A stretch of 64,000 bases of DNA from Culex pipiens pallens (GCF_016801865.2 NC_068939.1:58074694-58138693), one strand, 5' to 3'; counted from the first letter of the stretch, positions 1 to 12,642 are shown. Translations and numbers: made by a program. Notes: generated from the sequence alone by a model not told the origin.

Positions 1-320
1 GGTTGCCCAGTAATAGATGGTAAAATACCATGAAATCATACCAAAGTCTTGTATGTGGAAGGCCACAACAATACCAACCATTTCAATACCAAGTTGAGGT
101 CTTGTGAACATTGCTTGAATACCAAAACTTGGTATTGCCATGGTTTTATTTTTAGGTATTCCCGCGCCCTTGGAAAATCAGGTTTTGGTATTCCTGTGGT
201 TTTCCACATACATGATTTTGGTATGATTTCATGGTATTTTACCATCTATTACCAAAGGCACATTTTGGTCGCTGTTTTTTGCACAAGTAATACCAAAATT
301 TGGTATTTTCATACCATTTT
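1..320. mobile_element. Palindromic (foldback) MITE-like element, probably cut by the window edge
   Basis: Bases 10-75 and 185-256 are reverse complements with few mismatches; both contain the block TAATAGATGGTAAAATACC. The motif ACCAAAATTTGGT recurs near both ends of the element and again around 1126-1142. Facing short reading frames on the two strands are a by-product of the palindrome and are not genes. Terminal repeats and target duplication cannot be fixed because the left end may lie outside the window. Confidence 0.6.
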
Positions 321-1200
321 TTAGTGCACCAGTTGCAGTTAGTGAAAAAACGGAAATGATCCATATGCAACAGCCAAATCTACTCACCTGCTGATTCCAT
401 GTTGTTCTTAGTGATATTCTTCACCACATCGAATGCATTTGTCATTGATGAACGGCCTGTGCTTGAAGTTCTTGAAGCTTCTGAAAAATAACAAGATTGA
501 AAATTAAGTGTTATTAAAATGAAACTGGATTGAAATTCACCAAAATTCAATAATCTGTCGATTGACTCGTTTTTCAAAGTATTTGGTTATCCCGACTTAG
601 AGAAATTTCAACGATTTAAAAAAAAAACTTTGGGTAAATAAAAAAAATTGTAAATCAGCTTTAACATTTTTGAGTTTTATGTAATTTTAGCGCAAAATTA
701 ATTATCTCGTCAAAGTTCATAAAAAATTTCCCATAGTTTCAGAGGAATTTGATGAAACACTTCAATATCAAAATAATACCAAAATGTGGCATCCTGACTT
801 TTCCACAATTTCAAGTAAATTCTTTAGGGGGTATATCAAAAATGTTTAAAACCAAGTTTGAAATTTCCCGTTTCCAATTAAAGCATTCGCTTTGAGACAT
901 CATTTTAGCGCAAAATTAATTATTTTGTAAAAAATTGTCAAAATTTTCCCATAGTTTCAGAGGAATTTGATAAAATACTGTAATACCAAAAGAATGCTAA
1001 AATGTGGTGTTCGACCATTGACAAATTCTGCAATTTTGCAATATCAAAACAATATCTTAAATTGGTATGATACCACATTTTGTTCTTGCATAATCCTTAA
1101 GACAAATTTTAAAGGGTCCAGAAATACCAAAATTTGGTATTGATACCAGAGAAAGATATTATTACGCATTTCCTTTGTTATTTACCCATGCTCGGGTTCG
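321..1200. other. Intronic AT-rich DNA with fragments of the ACCAAAATTTGGT repeat family
   Basis: Outside the exon candidate at 388-480, this stretch has two similar segments (about 695-785 and 905-1000) sharing the run CATAGTTTCAGAGGAATTTG. Several inverted TACCAAA/TTTGGTA motifs link them to the palindromic element at the left edge. No gene is seen. Confidence 0.5.
388..480 (-). CDS. Candidate internal exon (93 bp) of an unidentified minus-strand gene
   Basis: Seen: on the minus strand a pyrimidine-rich tract ending TTATTTTTCAG directly precedes base 480, and the other end reads GCAG|GTGAGTAG, close to the ideal donor. Between them 93 bp are open in one frame and encode about 31 residues, including STGRSSMTNAFDVVKNIT, a Ser/Thr-rich then helical-looking stretch. 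Both junctions fall in phase 1, so the exon is symmetric and could be skipped without frameshift. Its composition is clearly less AT-rich than the flanks. I do not recognise the protein. Inference: one internal exon of a large gene whose other exons lie outside the window or are too short to see. A chance open frame between cryptic splice sites is the alternative. Confidence 0.55.
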
Positions 1201-1239
1201 TGTCGTAAACCAACAGCTTTGTAGAAGGTTTGAAATAAA

Positions 1240-1790
1240 TATATAATTAAATAATTTTGGTTTTGATTGTTAAGATTATTAAATGATTGTTATGAATAAA
1301 TATCTTATTTCACTAACCAAACATTCAACAGATGCATGGATACAAAACATGTTTTTAAATTTAAAATGGACTTCAAATTAATGTTGCAAGCGTCAAAAGT
1401 CATATTTTTTAATTATATAGAATTACGATAAAGTTTTATAAAATGTTTTACTGTTGAACATGCATAGAATTAAACATAATATTGTTTTCAATATTATAAC
1501 AAAAAATAATAAAACCAAGACATCCACTCCAAACTATTTCGACAAAAAATAATCAAAGTATTTGAATAAGTTTATGTAAAATATGAGATATTTAAAACTG
1601 CAATATTGTATTGCTGATTCTATGATAATCATGAAAAGTATGCCTTCTGAAACATGCAACAGTAATTTGCAGTCCATTTTAGATTTTAAACCATATTTTG
1701 TATCCTTGCATCTGTTTAATGATTAGTTAATATTTATGGCAGTTATTCATAAAAATCAATAATACCCTTAACAATCTCAAACGTGCTAAA
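1240..1790. mobile_element. Foldback element with about 230-bp imperfect inverted arms
   Basis: Bases 1320-1395 (with CAGATGCATGGATACAAAA) match the reverse complement of 1655-1730. The outer parts 1250-1315 match the reverse complement of 1725-1785 (GATTGTTAAG). The arms are diverged and flank an AT-rich centre. No coding capacity is seen. It is a decayed MITE or foldback element of unknown superfamily. Confidence 0.55.
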
Positions 1791-2380
1791 ATTTCGAATT
1801 GATAAGCTTTATAGGAAAACAAATGCGATATTTTTAAACAAAACATATTTTTTTTTAATATTTGTTAAATCAATGTTTTATTACGATATTTTGCACATTT
1901 CTAAAAAAAATCTCGATATAAAATAATAATACGTAATTTCAAGGTATCATTTTTTAATGTCTGAGGCCATTTTATATCAAGTTTGTAAAAAAAAACAAAT
2001 TTATAAAAATATTTTTTCCCGATGCAATTTAAAAAAACAAAAAAAATCAATTTAAAATTTTAAGCCCATTTTCCAAATTTTAGAAGCAAATAATAATATT
2101 TCAAAATTATTAATGCATTAATATAGTTATGTTACTACCGAGAATTAGCCAAAAAATAATGAATTTATGAAAATATTTAAAAACATATTTTTCCTAAAAT
2201 ATTATGTCTTCTTCCGATCTGAGGTCACAAAGTTCAAAATTTGCTAATTTTTCAAAAGTACCCTATTTCAGTGAAATACAAAAAATAACCTTATACAATG
2301 TACTTTAAACAGTTGACAATGAACTATACATCAGTACATGAATACATGAAAACTTAAATTTTCTGCATTTAGGGGTTACA
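1791..2380. other. AT-rich DNA without recognisable features
   Basis: Strongly AT-rich sequence with many homopolymer A and T runs. No open frame, RNA gene or clear repeat structure is seen. Confidence 0.5.
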
Positions 2381-2383
2381 TTA

Positions 2384-2867
2384 GGGTGCCCAGAAAAAAT
2401 GACCCCTGCTCCACAAGCGTAAAACGGTTTTTTGAGTTATTTTAAGCATCTGTGCAAATTTTGAGATTTTTTTTGAGAAATTGGTTGAGATTAACCCATT
2501 GATACCCGAGCCTTACGTTGGTGAAAAAAATGTTTTTCATACAAAAATGACTTTTTTAAATCACTAATAACTTTTCAGGATCGAGTTTTACAGCTTTGGT
2601 ATGTTCTACAAAATTGTAGAGCATTAATTCCCAATAAGAATCTCACTTTTAAGAATATTTGAATGGATGTAGTGCGCCCTGCATACAAAACCGTAAGAAA
2701 ATTGGGTTTTTCATACATTTTTTCGATTTTCCCATGCCTTCTAGAATCAGTTAGTAAATGTTGACCGATTTTGCTCATATTTGGCCCAGAGTCCTAAAAT
2801 ATCTCAAGGACCAATATTCAGCTTGTGGAGCGAGGTTTAAAAAAAAAGTTCCATATTCTGGGCACCC
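2384..2867. mobile_element. TA-flanked MITE with GGGTGCCCAGAA terminal inverted repeats
   Basis: The left end GGGTGCCCAGAA (2384-2395) is perfectly inverted at the right end TTCTGGGCACCC (2856-2867). TA lies on both sides (2382-2383 and 2868-2869), as expected for Tc1/mariner-type TA target duplication. The 484-bp interior has no transposase. Superfamily assignment is an inference from the TA flanks. Confidence 0.7.
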
Positions 2868-4130
2868 TACTGTACTTACAAAAACGTAAATATTCGAAAA
2901 ATTTTGATGAAATGTTCCGATCGTTTTTCTGTCTTTGGCAAAGTTGTAGGTATTATTGAAGACTATTAAGAAAAAAATATGCACACGGATAATTTGATTT
3001 GGTGATGATTTTTTTTTCCCACAAAAATTAAATTTTCCGACATACGAATTTCGAAAATAAAGATTTTTTATGTTCCCTGGAACAAAATCAACAACTTTTT
3101 TTGGACTGGGTTAAAATTCTGTAAAAATCTGGCAGACGAAAATCTATTAAGTATGAATGATGAAGAGGGGAGAGGATATGAATTAATTCAAAAGGTTTTA
3201 TAATTCAGATGGTTTAACTTATTTTATAGCCTCAAAAATGTTGAATTTGCATTTTATTTAAAAAATAAACATTTTTATTTTGTGATTTTCAATTTAATTC
3301 GTTCATTTTAATCAAAAAGTTGTTCATAATGGGCATAAAGTGAAAAATCTAGCAAAATTTGTCAATATCTAGCAAACACTTGAAAAATCTGGCAAACTGG
3401 CAACTCTGGCTGTATAGTAGTTGCCCAAAACTTAAACAATAGCGGAAATATAATTTTCCAAGATCGTTTTTTTTTTTTTTTTTTTTTTTTTGTTACATGA
3501 CAAATAATTATTTATTTCTTCTCAGATTCAACTGTTAATACACAGTGAAAAAATGTTAACAGTTACAAGCAACACTGAACTGAGTATTTACTTTTGGTGT
3601 ACCATAATACTGCAAAAAATGCCACAGTTTTACTTAAACAATAATTGACAAATGACTCGAGTAGTCGAAGAGTAGTCTGCTTTTTTTTTACTAAGATGGT
3701 TTTTTATTTGCAGGCTGGCTAATTTTTAGGATTAACTTTGGGATTCCCAACTTGGTGGTGGTTTACATTTTTCAAGTTTTATTTTTTTTGGCAAATGTGT
3801 ATGTATTAAATTTAACTGATTTTTTGTTATTTTGCTTAAATATTTATATATTTTAAAATTCCCAGAAGTCTCAACCAAATTTTCCAGGAATCGAGAGGCC
3901 CAAAAATTGACAATTTAATTCGTACCTTGGATCAGGGACAAAATAACCCTTTATAGCAATGTTTCACGCAAATCGAAGAAAAATCGGGCCACTTTTTCTG
4001 GTTTCGTATACGTTAGCAGTTTAAAAGTTGGCTTTTGAAACATAGTTTGAAATTTAAATCTTATCTTGAGTATTTTTATTAAAATTTCCTCAATTCCTGA
4101 AAATTACTGATTGCGATTCGATATTGACCT
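2868..4130. other. AT-rich spacer with a long T run
   Basis: No gene is seen. A run of about 26 T at 3466-3491 could be the reversed poly-A tail of a lost retroelement. The segment 2925-2975 (TTTGGCAAAGTTGTAGGTA) resembles 7705-7735 (reversed) and 52430-52455, so it is probably a decayed dispersed repeat. Confidence 0.4.
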
Positions 4131-4139
4131 TACAGTCTA

Positions 4140-4740
4140 AGCAAATTTCCTCAATTGAACATCCGTCCAAGCTCCATATCGCCATCCGCGTGTTTCCTGC
4201 TCGGTACGTCCCCGGCCATAGCTGTCAAGAAGAGTGCTTTCAAATTTCTCCGTCCGTCGTGTCGCAGATGCCACGCGGCGACTTTGGCCATCCGTTACTT
4301 CCGTTACACAGTTCTTGTCGGAAGGGCGCGCGTAGTTTCATTGTCCTTGTCGTCGCATGGCGCAGTCTGTTTGGGGATTGAAAGCCTTCCGGGTATTCGC
4401 TCCACAGCGAGCTTTCTCGTTTTCGGTACCGGCCCTGCCTGCCTGCCAACCCAGTTGACGTTGACGAAGTTGGATGATTTTTTTTTTCGCCAGTGTTTTC
4501 GTACACTTGCCCGTTCCCCCCTTCTTTCGAAAAACCCGGGCCTGGGCCCCGGTCTCGGAAGCCTCGGGGGTGATCCGTCCTCTCCGTTGCGTTGCCTTCT
4601 TGTACTTTGCGCTTGTCCTTGTCGTCGTGGCTGTCGTTTCCTCCGAAATCATTAGTTCGAGCGAAATGAGCTCAAATTCCTTCTTGTTTAAAAATGGTTT
4701 CCCGCGCGCGCAGCACTCACTTGCAATATGAAATATAAAT
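4140..4740. other. GC-rich island, function unknown
   Basis: An abrupt rise in GC content against the AT-rich flanks. Overlapping open frames on both strands (up to 169 codons) lack convincing codon bias or recognisable domains, so I do not call a gene. It could be single-copy regulatory DNA or an exon/promoter region of a flanking gene. Confidence 0.35.
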
Positions 4741-5180
4741 TTTAAAAACTTCCTGAAGCATATTAATTTTCGTGAAACTCTTACTCGCCTGTACTGGTAA
4801 GCAACCGAGTGACACCCGGAGGGCGATTCGGGTTGTTCTGCTTCCAACGGTTTGGAGGTCCTTTTAGCGATTGAACGCCAGCATCAACGCTTTTTTTGAA
4901 CCGAGGTAGTTCAACTCTCAAAAATTGTAGCTTGCTGAACCAAGTTTGGCAGGTGAGAAGCAGGACATGAGCTCTACTGTGTTGGTTAAAGTTTTTATGG
5001 ACAAAGACATCTGCTCTCGAAAGTTGATATAGAACTTCCACGAAGAATTACTATATTAGCTATTGTTTTTAAACATTTTTTACAATGTTTTTTTAATGAA
5101 AATTTTATCCCTTTCGTGCATGAAGAGTTGTTTTTTTTTTTCATTCCTTTACAATAGGATAAAAATTATAGAAGTAAATA
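4741..5180. other. Mixed-composition spacer
   Basis: The part 4790-5040 is moderately GC-rich, followed by an AT-rich stretch. No gene, RNA or repeat unit is recognised. Confidence 0.4.
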
Positions 5181-5184
5181 AACT

Positions 5185-5650
5185 ATAAATTCGTAACATA
5201 TAAGTTTAATCCTGATCTCCGAGTCGCAACGGCATCCAACATAAGCCAATTGCCATTTCCTCCCTGCATATTGTATAACATATCTTCAGGCGCAAAACAA
5301 GCCAACAAACAACCTGGTCCCACTACAACCGCTCGAAACCGAGGGCAATAAATCCTGGCCACGCGTGCCCCCACTTACTGCTCTCGTAAAAGTGTACCCG
5401 CAATTAAAAACTAATTAAGACATCTGCCCTGACTTAATTAACAAAGTTGTAATAATCGAGCAAACGGGTCGCAGTCGCCGCGGATGCACTTTTATTAGTT
5501 TATATCCGCAGCGCAGATAGTGGAGAAGTGGTAAGTTCGTTTGCATGTTTGCAATTAAATTACAATTGGTGCGAAAGTTTTACACCTCCCAGTTCAACCC
5601 CCTTCGCTTTTTGCGTTGCCACGTGCGATGATCAGGGGGAAAACTGGATC
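5185..5650. promoter_or_regulatory. Candidate conserved non-coding element
   Basis: GC-mixed sequence with clustered homeodomain-type core sites: AATTAAAAACTAATTAAG near 5401 and CTTAATTAAC near 5433. It contains no microsatellite and no element ends. This is the look of insect conserved non-coding DNA, but no cross-species comparison was possible. Some other single-copy origin is equally open. Confidence 0.3.
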
Positions 5651-5892
5651 CTGGTGGTTGTGGGTAGCAGTTGAGAAGAAAGTTGCAGCATTTATTGCCG
5701 GCGCTTTTTTTCTGCTCACTTCACTTTTCTTCTCGTAATGGTGACTTTACGACTGGGCAAAACAATTTCCCTATTGCTGGGCGAGAGTTGGGAAGAAGAG
5801 GAAGCTCTGTTTTGTAGTTTTTTTTTTTTGCGGTCGATGGTCTAGTCCTGATTGTTATAACTCTATTTTACTTCTTACTGTTGATTTAGGAG

Positions 5893-7924
5893 TTAAGGGG
5901 TTTCATGCAAACAATGATTTTTCAACAAAAATCATATCTCCAAAAATCTTTAAATATTTTTTCTAATCAAATGACAACAATAAAAAATCAGGTTATTAAC
6001 CCTCTACAACCCAACCCCGCCTCTACGAGGGCTTCGATCTGAAAATTTGCCATAATCATTTTTTTTCAACCGATTTTTGATCTTTAAAAAGCATTGGACA
6101 GAAGAACTCTTCAAATTTTAGAAAAATTATACATGTTATGGGCAGTTACAATTTAGTTAAAAAATCATGTCATAAAATCATTTTTTGTATCTAAAATAAA
6201 GTTTACGTAGTTGATAAACATTTTTAGACATCTCTCCACATTTGCCATGCTTATTGCCCTGAAATCAGGGATTTGAAAGTTTTTGAACTCTACTTTTCGA
6301 TCCAAAATTGATTCTAATTTTGTTTAATGTGGTTCCACAAATGGAATGCAAATTAAAATAGTAAAAGTAAAACAAGCAAAACATAAAACATGAGAAATCA
6401 AGTTTTTCGTAGAACAAATGTTGCTCAAATTGACCTCCAAAACTCGGGAAAAATAGAGACTCAAAAAAAAAAATGGGCAGTAGTGAGTAAAGCTCAATTT
6501 TTTTTTGTTTTTTGAAACAATTAACAATATTTAGTTAATTTTAATAAATTTCTTTTATTTCCAGAGTTTTTTTAATAGGTCCTATAAACATATGAAAGAC
6601 ACTAATTTATAGGTCCTTTTCAAAAAAAAACTCTAGATTTGCATTCACTTGGCACCTGCCAACAAATTTTCAAATCATTTTAATTTATTATTATTTTTAC
6701 GTTATTACATCACATTGTGAGAAAATCTCATTTTTGAGCGAGCAGAATAAAAATATCAAAAATATATGCTTTTTTGCATATCGACATCGGCTGCTAATGT
6801 TTTGGGCTCAAAACGGAACCAAACTAAGAATTTTGAACCATATTCACTCAAAGATACAAGCTTTTATGCAGCATACTTTCTTTTTCTCAATAAACATTAA
6901 GTTACAACTTTAAGCACTAGCTAATCAAATTTGAATGACTTTTGTATGTTGGTTACGTGAATTCCTAGAAAATTCTCGAAAAAAAAGACTAATCTCAATT
7001 AGTTTGATTTTATTTGCAAAATTGACCAACAATTAATTTACTGCCAAGCAAAGGACTCCAAACGTTCCTGGCCTAGTTATTCCCACAAAAAAAAATATTG
7101 TAATTTTTGCAACAGCAAGAAACTTATGAAAAATTAGCAATTATTTCGATTCGATTAAAAAATTTACAAATTTTCATTTGAAAACTTTTAAATGGCAGTA
7201 TTAATAGTAAAAGAATATGCCAGCTTGTGCTTTAAGATTTATTTAATGTTTTCAAAACCTATTACTTAAAATGGTGGAATTCCATGGATTAGAATCTGAG
7301 AAACGATTTTTTGAAACTATATACTTTCTTAGCATAAAGCATTTTGTTTTATCAAATGAAATAAAGACATAACTTTGAAAGCAGCATAAAAAGATTGACG
7401 ATTGATGAATGTTAAAGTAACAATAAAAAAAAAGAAGTGGAATAAGTCAAAGTTTAATTTACCTCTGAAATAATGTTCAATTTTTTTTTAAATTTTACCG
7501 ATTGCATGTAAGTATTTATTTTAAAATGTCAAAAATCAAGCAAACAATTTTATCGCTTCGATTTTTTATGTGAGACTATATCTCAGAAACTAATCGCCCA
7601 ATTTATTAAGCATTAGAAAAAAAATTGTAGGAAATTTTGTCAGCTCTTCAAAAAAAATAAGGGTTATTTTTTCCCGTGCACTTACTTTTTCCGAAAAGTC
7701 CTAATCATAACCTACAACTTTGCCGAAGACACCAAATCAATTTAAAAGTAATTGGAAAAACAAATGATGCTGAATTGTTTTTTTTTTGTCATAGGGAATG
7801 CATGGTCAATGTTTCATGCAAATCAAGAAATTAAAAAAAAACCGCAAAAAAATTTAGAATTCGTAGAGAATTACTAATTTTTTTCTATTGATTTTAGAAA
7901 ACAAACACTTAGCACACCCCTTAA
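5893..7924. mobile_element. Possible large decayed transposon with GTTAAGGGGT ends
   Basis: GTTAAGGGGT near 5893 is inverted as ACCCCTTAAC near 7913-7922. Both lie at the borders of a 2-kb AT-rich block whose phrases (TACAACTTTGCCGAAGACA) recur elsewhere in the window. No transposase frame is seen. Ten bases of inverted repeat without a checked target duplication make this a weak call. Confidence 0.35.
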
Positions 7925-7939
7925 CCGGATCTCATTTCA

Positions 7940-8165
7940 AGCATCCCTGTAAGAAAAATCGCTTAAATAAAAACGACCCTCTGACTTGTAGTGTGGCGTT
8001 CCTCTTGGTCCCTCGGATCTGCCACTTTTAATGGCTGTAATTAATGCTTTATGACTTGTTTGGATTCGCGCTGCTACCTGCGCCGTACGTAATCCACTGA
8101 AAGTGGCAGTGGCTGGACTTACAAGACTACGAGCAATCGCAAGTAATGGCATCGCAGTTAGGTGA
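7940..8165. promoter_or_regulatory. Candidate conserved non-coding element with homeodomain-type sites
   Basis: A discrete GC-balanced block immediately beside the AT-rich element to its left. It contains CTGTAATTAATGCTTTATGA (TAATTA core plus a TTTATGA posterior-Hox/Cdx-like core) and no repeats. A 71-codon minus-strand frame covers it but has no recognisable protein feature. Regulatory DNA is an inference. Confidence 0.35.
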
Positions 8166-9660
8166 AGTTATAGTGGTAGTTTCTTTTTCTATGATGGTTT
8201 GTTCAAATTAACGGTTTTGAAATTTTCTATGAATAATATGAAAATGCTTTTTCAAATTTTGCTGAACTTTTTCACAAGCTAACATTTTCAAAAGTAGTTC
8301 AAACTTCAAAATGCTTGATGATATGCCAATCACGCACACTCATACTCGTTCAAACATACACTCACACATCGCAGATATGTAGGTTGTTGTTGTTGCCAGC
8401 ATTTGCCAAATATTATTACCCGAGGGCGGTTTCGGTTCCGAACATTTGTACGCTTTTCAATTATCGAAACGTGCAGCAAAATTTTCCCTGGAAATGCAAT
8501 TTCATTTTCCAGACCAATAAAACAACTAACATCGCCCGGGTAGACTGACCGCACACACACACACATGGCCCCTCAAATTTCAGGCACTTGATTGAGGCCA
8601 GTCCGTCCGTCCGGGGCACCTGTCCCGGACAGCATTTCGGGCCCGGGCGTGTCGATAATCGTTCATTTATGAATAAAATTGCGCGCGCGCTCGACAAATA
8701 ATTACTTCTACTCAAATAAACGAATCAAAACCATAAATCGAATAAAATTTTGATATTTTGGAGCCGGCTTCCGGTCAGGTGGAAAAATCGACACGGAAAA
8801 TTCACACATCATTGGATCCGATTAAAAGGAGTGTGCCTGATTTGGACGCCCGGTTCGAAATCCTGATTCCGGAGCATGCACACTACAAATGCACACCTGA
8901 CTGAACCCCTGAACTGCAATTTGTGTCCGTGTGTGTGTGTGTATGCGTTCTAGTTTTCCATAAATCATTCGCTTTTCACACGCGCGTTTCATCTTCGCAT
9001 CACCGAGCAAATCGCAGACGAACACGTTAAACTGCCACCCCACTCCCCAAAATTTCCACCCAGAATTTCCCATGATCTCGCAATGCAAACACACTCCCTC
9101 TCCCAGATTGTGGGGAGGGGTAACTGATGAGTGTTTGCGTTTCCAGCTGGGTGCGGTTCAAGGGGGAAGGGGGTAATTCAATTAAACAATTATGTCTACA
9201 TAATTCGAATCAAATTTACAATCGAATGCAGATTTAACCCCCCCAACCGTCAAAATGTTTTCCACAATAACAAACCAACAATGAACTGATTCTGAGAAAA
9301 TCAACCTCCGGCCACCCTCCACGCCCAGCTCAAATCCGGATTGAGCAGCGATGATTTGCGGCACAAAAGGGTGCATTCAAGTGCGCGTAATTGCATGCAA
9401 GTTGAAATGCTGGAAGTTTGTTGTGAGTTTCCGACATTGGGCGATTCAAACTGATACAGAGTGCACATAGGTGTAAAAAGGCTTTGTAAATAATGCAAGC
9501 AGAAATTGATAGTTGCCTCTCCGTCCGGTGCAGTTTTAGTGCATCGGATGGCTCTCTTTTGTATCAGAAATCCCTAACCAAATATTGAGCAGGGTAGTAA
9601 CCAAGGGTTAGCTTCAATATTTTTGGAAGAAGTTTGTTTTTTTTGCTATTGTCTAACGAA
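8166..9660. other. Single-copy-like intergenic DNA, GC-mixed
   Basis: Alternating AT-rich and GC-rich parts with short CA/GT microsatellites near 8552 and 8931. No internal repeats, element ends or convincing coding frame. Open frames of up to 90 codons overlap on one strand in different frames, as expected by chance in GC-richer sequence. Confidence 0.4.
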
Positions 9661-9664
9661 CAAA

Positions 9665-10030
9665 CTTATTTAATCCAGCAATGTGGTTGGTGCCTTCCTC
9701 ACCAAAAATGGATTTTAAAAATGATCCGGAAATAATGTTTTGTCTGAATTATTATTGGGAAGTAAATCAACACACTCAAGTGGTCCTAACATGAAACAGT
9801 GTTGCCAGATCATCTTTTCAAGACTTGTTCGAAAGTCTCTCGATTACCTATCCAACGATAGGTTGGATGATGGATTCGGACACAGATTGCATACAGATAA
9901 GTGAGATCTGGCCTCAAAAAAGTTCATGAATACCACTTAAGTGGTTATGGCTTGGGCAGGGTTGCAAGAACTTTAAACTTCTGGACTCGCTTTCCGAGAA
10001 AAGTTCATTTTTAAGTGTTCAGGGGATATT
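9665..10030 (+). mobile_element. 5' fragment of the GCCTTCCTCAC transposon family
   Basis: It begins like the left end of the complete copy at 39.8 kb (ATGTGGTTGGTGCCTTCCTC). It then carries about two diverged copies of the 164-bp monomer with GTTGCCAGATC and CACTTAAGTGGT motifs. The right part is missing or replaced by the neighbouring element. Confidence 0.65.
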
Positions 10031-10103
10031 TCATCTTTTAGTGTTTTGCAGCCACTAATGTTCTTCGAAAAACTTTACTTCTCTTATTTTATGTACCCCT
10101 TTT

Positions 10104-11130
10104 GCCTTTCTTACAAAAGAAAGGTTTAAGGTTTGCTTTTGGAAAAACGCTTTTTTCAGAAATCTAAAAAAAATCGTGCACGGCGAGGATTCGTCCCAGG
10201 AAAAAATCCTATTACTAAATTGAAGGTATAGATGCGCTCTTTCAATTGAATTTTGGCCCGAAACCCGGAACTCAAAGTCTGATTTTTGAGAGCTCTTTTT
10301 CTGAAATACATGGCCGATGTCTGTATCCGCTCTTAAAAATTTGTGTCTTCCATCACTGGAAAACCGCTCGTAAAACCCACAATTTTTAAAAGTCAGATCT
10401 GTAGCCGTGGGGTCGGAGACGAACATTTTATTTTTCGATTCACAATTTTCGACCAGTAAATGTGGTCAAAGCCATTTTTAGAGGTATTTTTTGGACTATT
10501 TTACAGATAACACTAGCAAATTTAAAGAATTCAGTTTCAAACAAAAAGCCGTTTGAAAACATGCGCCATAAACTGTTTGGGCCCAAAATTTGAAGCTTTT
10601 CCAAAATGTATTTCCAGAGATATAGCAATTTTAGTGTTTTTCGTTTTATTTTTACCCTATTTTTTCCTATTAAATTTTTGGATTTATACAAAATCATATA
10701 CTGAACATCAAATTCGAAGTCCCGGCTCGTTCTCGCTCGAAAGCTCGACAAGTCGTCAAGTCGAAGCTTCAACGCCAGGGCTTTTACGCTTGCGCGTTTT
10801 ACGCTGCGCGTGAAAGTGTTCTTTCTGGCTTCTCATAATTGATCGACAAAGTGCAATAGCGATACATATTTTTTTAAGTTAATCATAGACTAACATTATA
10901 GACTGAGTACTTTTTATTTTTTTTTTCTAATAATGTCAATCCAATATGTTTTTCTTAATTAAATTTAAATTGCGACAAATAATGTACTTCTGAAATTTAA
11001 AAAAAATGGCATTTGAGGTTTAGCCTAAAATGATTCGAAGCCTTAATCTCACTGGATGGTATCATTATGTTTTTGAAAAATTAATTGCACCAATATATTT
11101 CTCGGAGTTTCATCATTTTGTAAGAAAGGC
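10104..11130. mobile_element. DNA transposon with GCCTTTCTTAC inverted ends
   Basis: GCCTTTCTTACAAAA (10104-10118) is perfectly inverted at 11116-11130. Sequence just beyond the right end (GGCTCTATTTCACC) is also related to that beside the left end of the 19.3-kb element, and internal text around 10735-10790 (CTCGACAAGTCGTCAAGTCG) resembles 20140-20185. Both are therefore one family. No transposase is seen. Confidence 0.6.
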
Positions 11131-12430
11131 TCTATTTCACCTCTGGTGATATTAAATCGGGGTTTTTATTTTTTTTTCAATAATCCTTGGGCATTTTTTT
11201 TTTCTCACATTTTTAAACCGTGAACCGGGATGACATGAATAGGATTTCAATTTATTTTTCAAATATTATTCCAACGGTAAGACTTGTCTCAAGATTATTT
11301 TTTTTTAAATGTATTGGAGTAAGAAACACAATGTTCATTTACGGTTTTACAAAAAAGGTTTTGAAAGTGCTTTAAAAAATAGTTTCCTTGAAAATTGTAA
11401 TTTAAAACAACAGTTTGACATAGTCACTATGTTTCTTACAAATTTCAGCCTAATAGTGTGCATATTGAATTTATTACGCCAAATTAATCAATGGTGAGGT
11501 TACTTATAATGTTTCAGTTCAAAATTCAAAAATTTACTTTAATATTTTTGTTTGACTAAGTTCCACAACTTTTTACAAAAAAAATATATATAAAATTTAG
11601 GTCAAGTGAATGAAATGTTCCATTGATCCAGGGTTTTTTCTCAAAATTTATTTTCCCTAAAAGAGCACGCAGCTAGCAAAATCTAAACTTAGAAACATGT
11701 ACCCTCCCTGTAAAGGCTTATGAATTGATCTCAGTTGAAAGGTTCTCCAAATCTCTGAATTGCAAATGTAACATCCTGCAGTAGAACTGTTAAATTCTAA
11801 TAAACACCAATTGAAAATTGAATGAAATGTTCCAAGTTTGAATAAAATTCATTAGACATTGATTTTAATTTAAAGATATTAGATTTGTTGTCACCATAAC
11901 CAATTGTGCGGCAAAATTTAACAATTTTCCTAATTTGTTAAACAAATTTTAACCCAACATGCCTATGAAACTGAAGATTTTTTTGAATTCTGTTTCAATT
12001 AAAACTAAAAAACTTGTTTTAACTGTTCTTAGAGCAAAATTGTCCAAATAATCTCATGATTAAGTCCTTTTTCTCACTCGAACTCCCTTTTCATTGTGAA
12101 AAATATGACACTTAGAGAGTATTATAATAATGCTATTTATCAATGTGTCCCCATCTATACTTAACCAGCTTTTAAAACTTTAAATTTTTTGTTAAAAACT
12201 ACTTCTTGATGCACTTCTCCACCAAATATGGTTTCATGCCATACCGTTTAAACTTAACTCGTGTTTGTAATTTTGCAAAAAAAAAAATATCCTATCAATT
12301 TAACCCGGCTATTAATGTCACCCAGTTTTACGGTACTTATGCTTCAGGGGGTAGTTATATTACAAATACTACGACTTAAACGCTTCTAAATGGGCTTCTA
12401 TTTGAAAAGTCGAGATTACAGTCTTTAAAG
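11131..12430. other. AT-rich DNA with scattered repeat fragments
   Basis: No gene is seen. The segment 11630-11685 (TTATTTTCCCTAAAAGAGCA) matches the reverse complement of 39583-39635, beside the tRNA-like MITE there, so it is part of another dispersed repeat. The remainder is featureless AT-rich sequence. Confidence 0.4.
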
Positions 12431-12642
12431 GGATAGACATTTTTAGATCACCAAATTTAGCAAAATTAAAAATACGAATTAAATCGAATCATCGAAGTTG
12501 TTTTTTTTTTGAGTGAAAATACTCAAAGTTTTTATTTTTCACAATAAAGATACGAAATGAAAGAACATTTTTAAACATTTCGAAAGTAACATATATTTTT
12601 TTCTGGAAGATACTAAATTTTTTAATAAAATTATGTGTTACT

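Noticed and set aside
4338..4847. 169-codon minus-strand gene
   Set aside because: Crosses a sharp GC boundary, has competing frames on both strands, no promoter, no domain.
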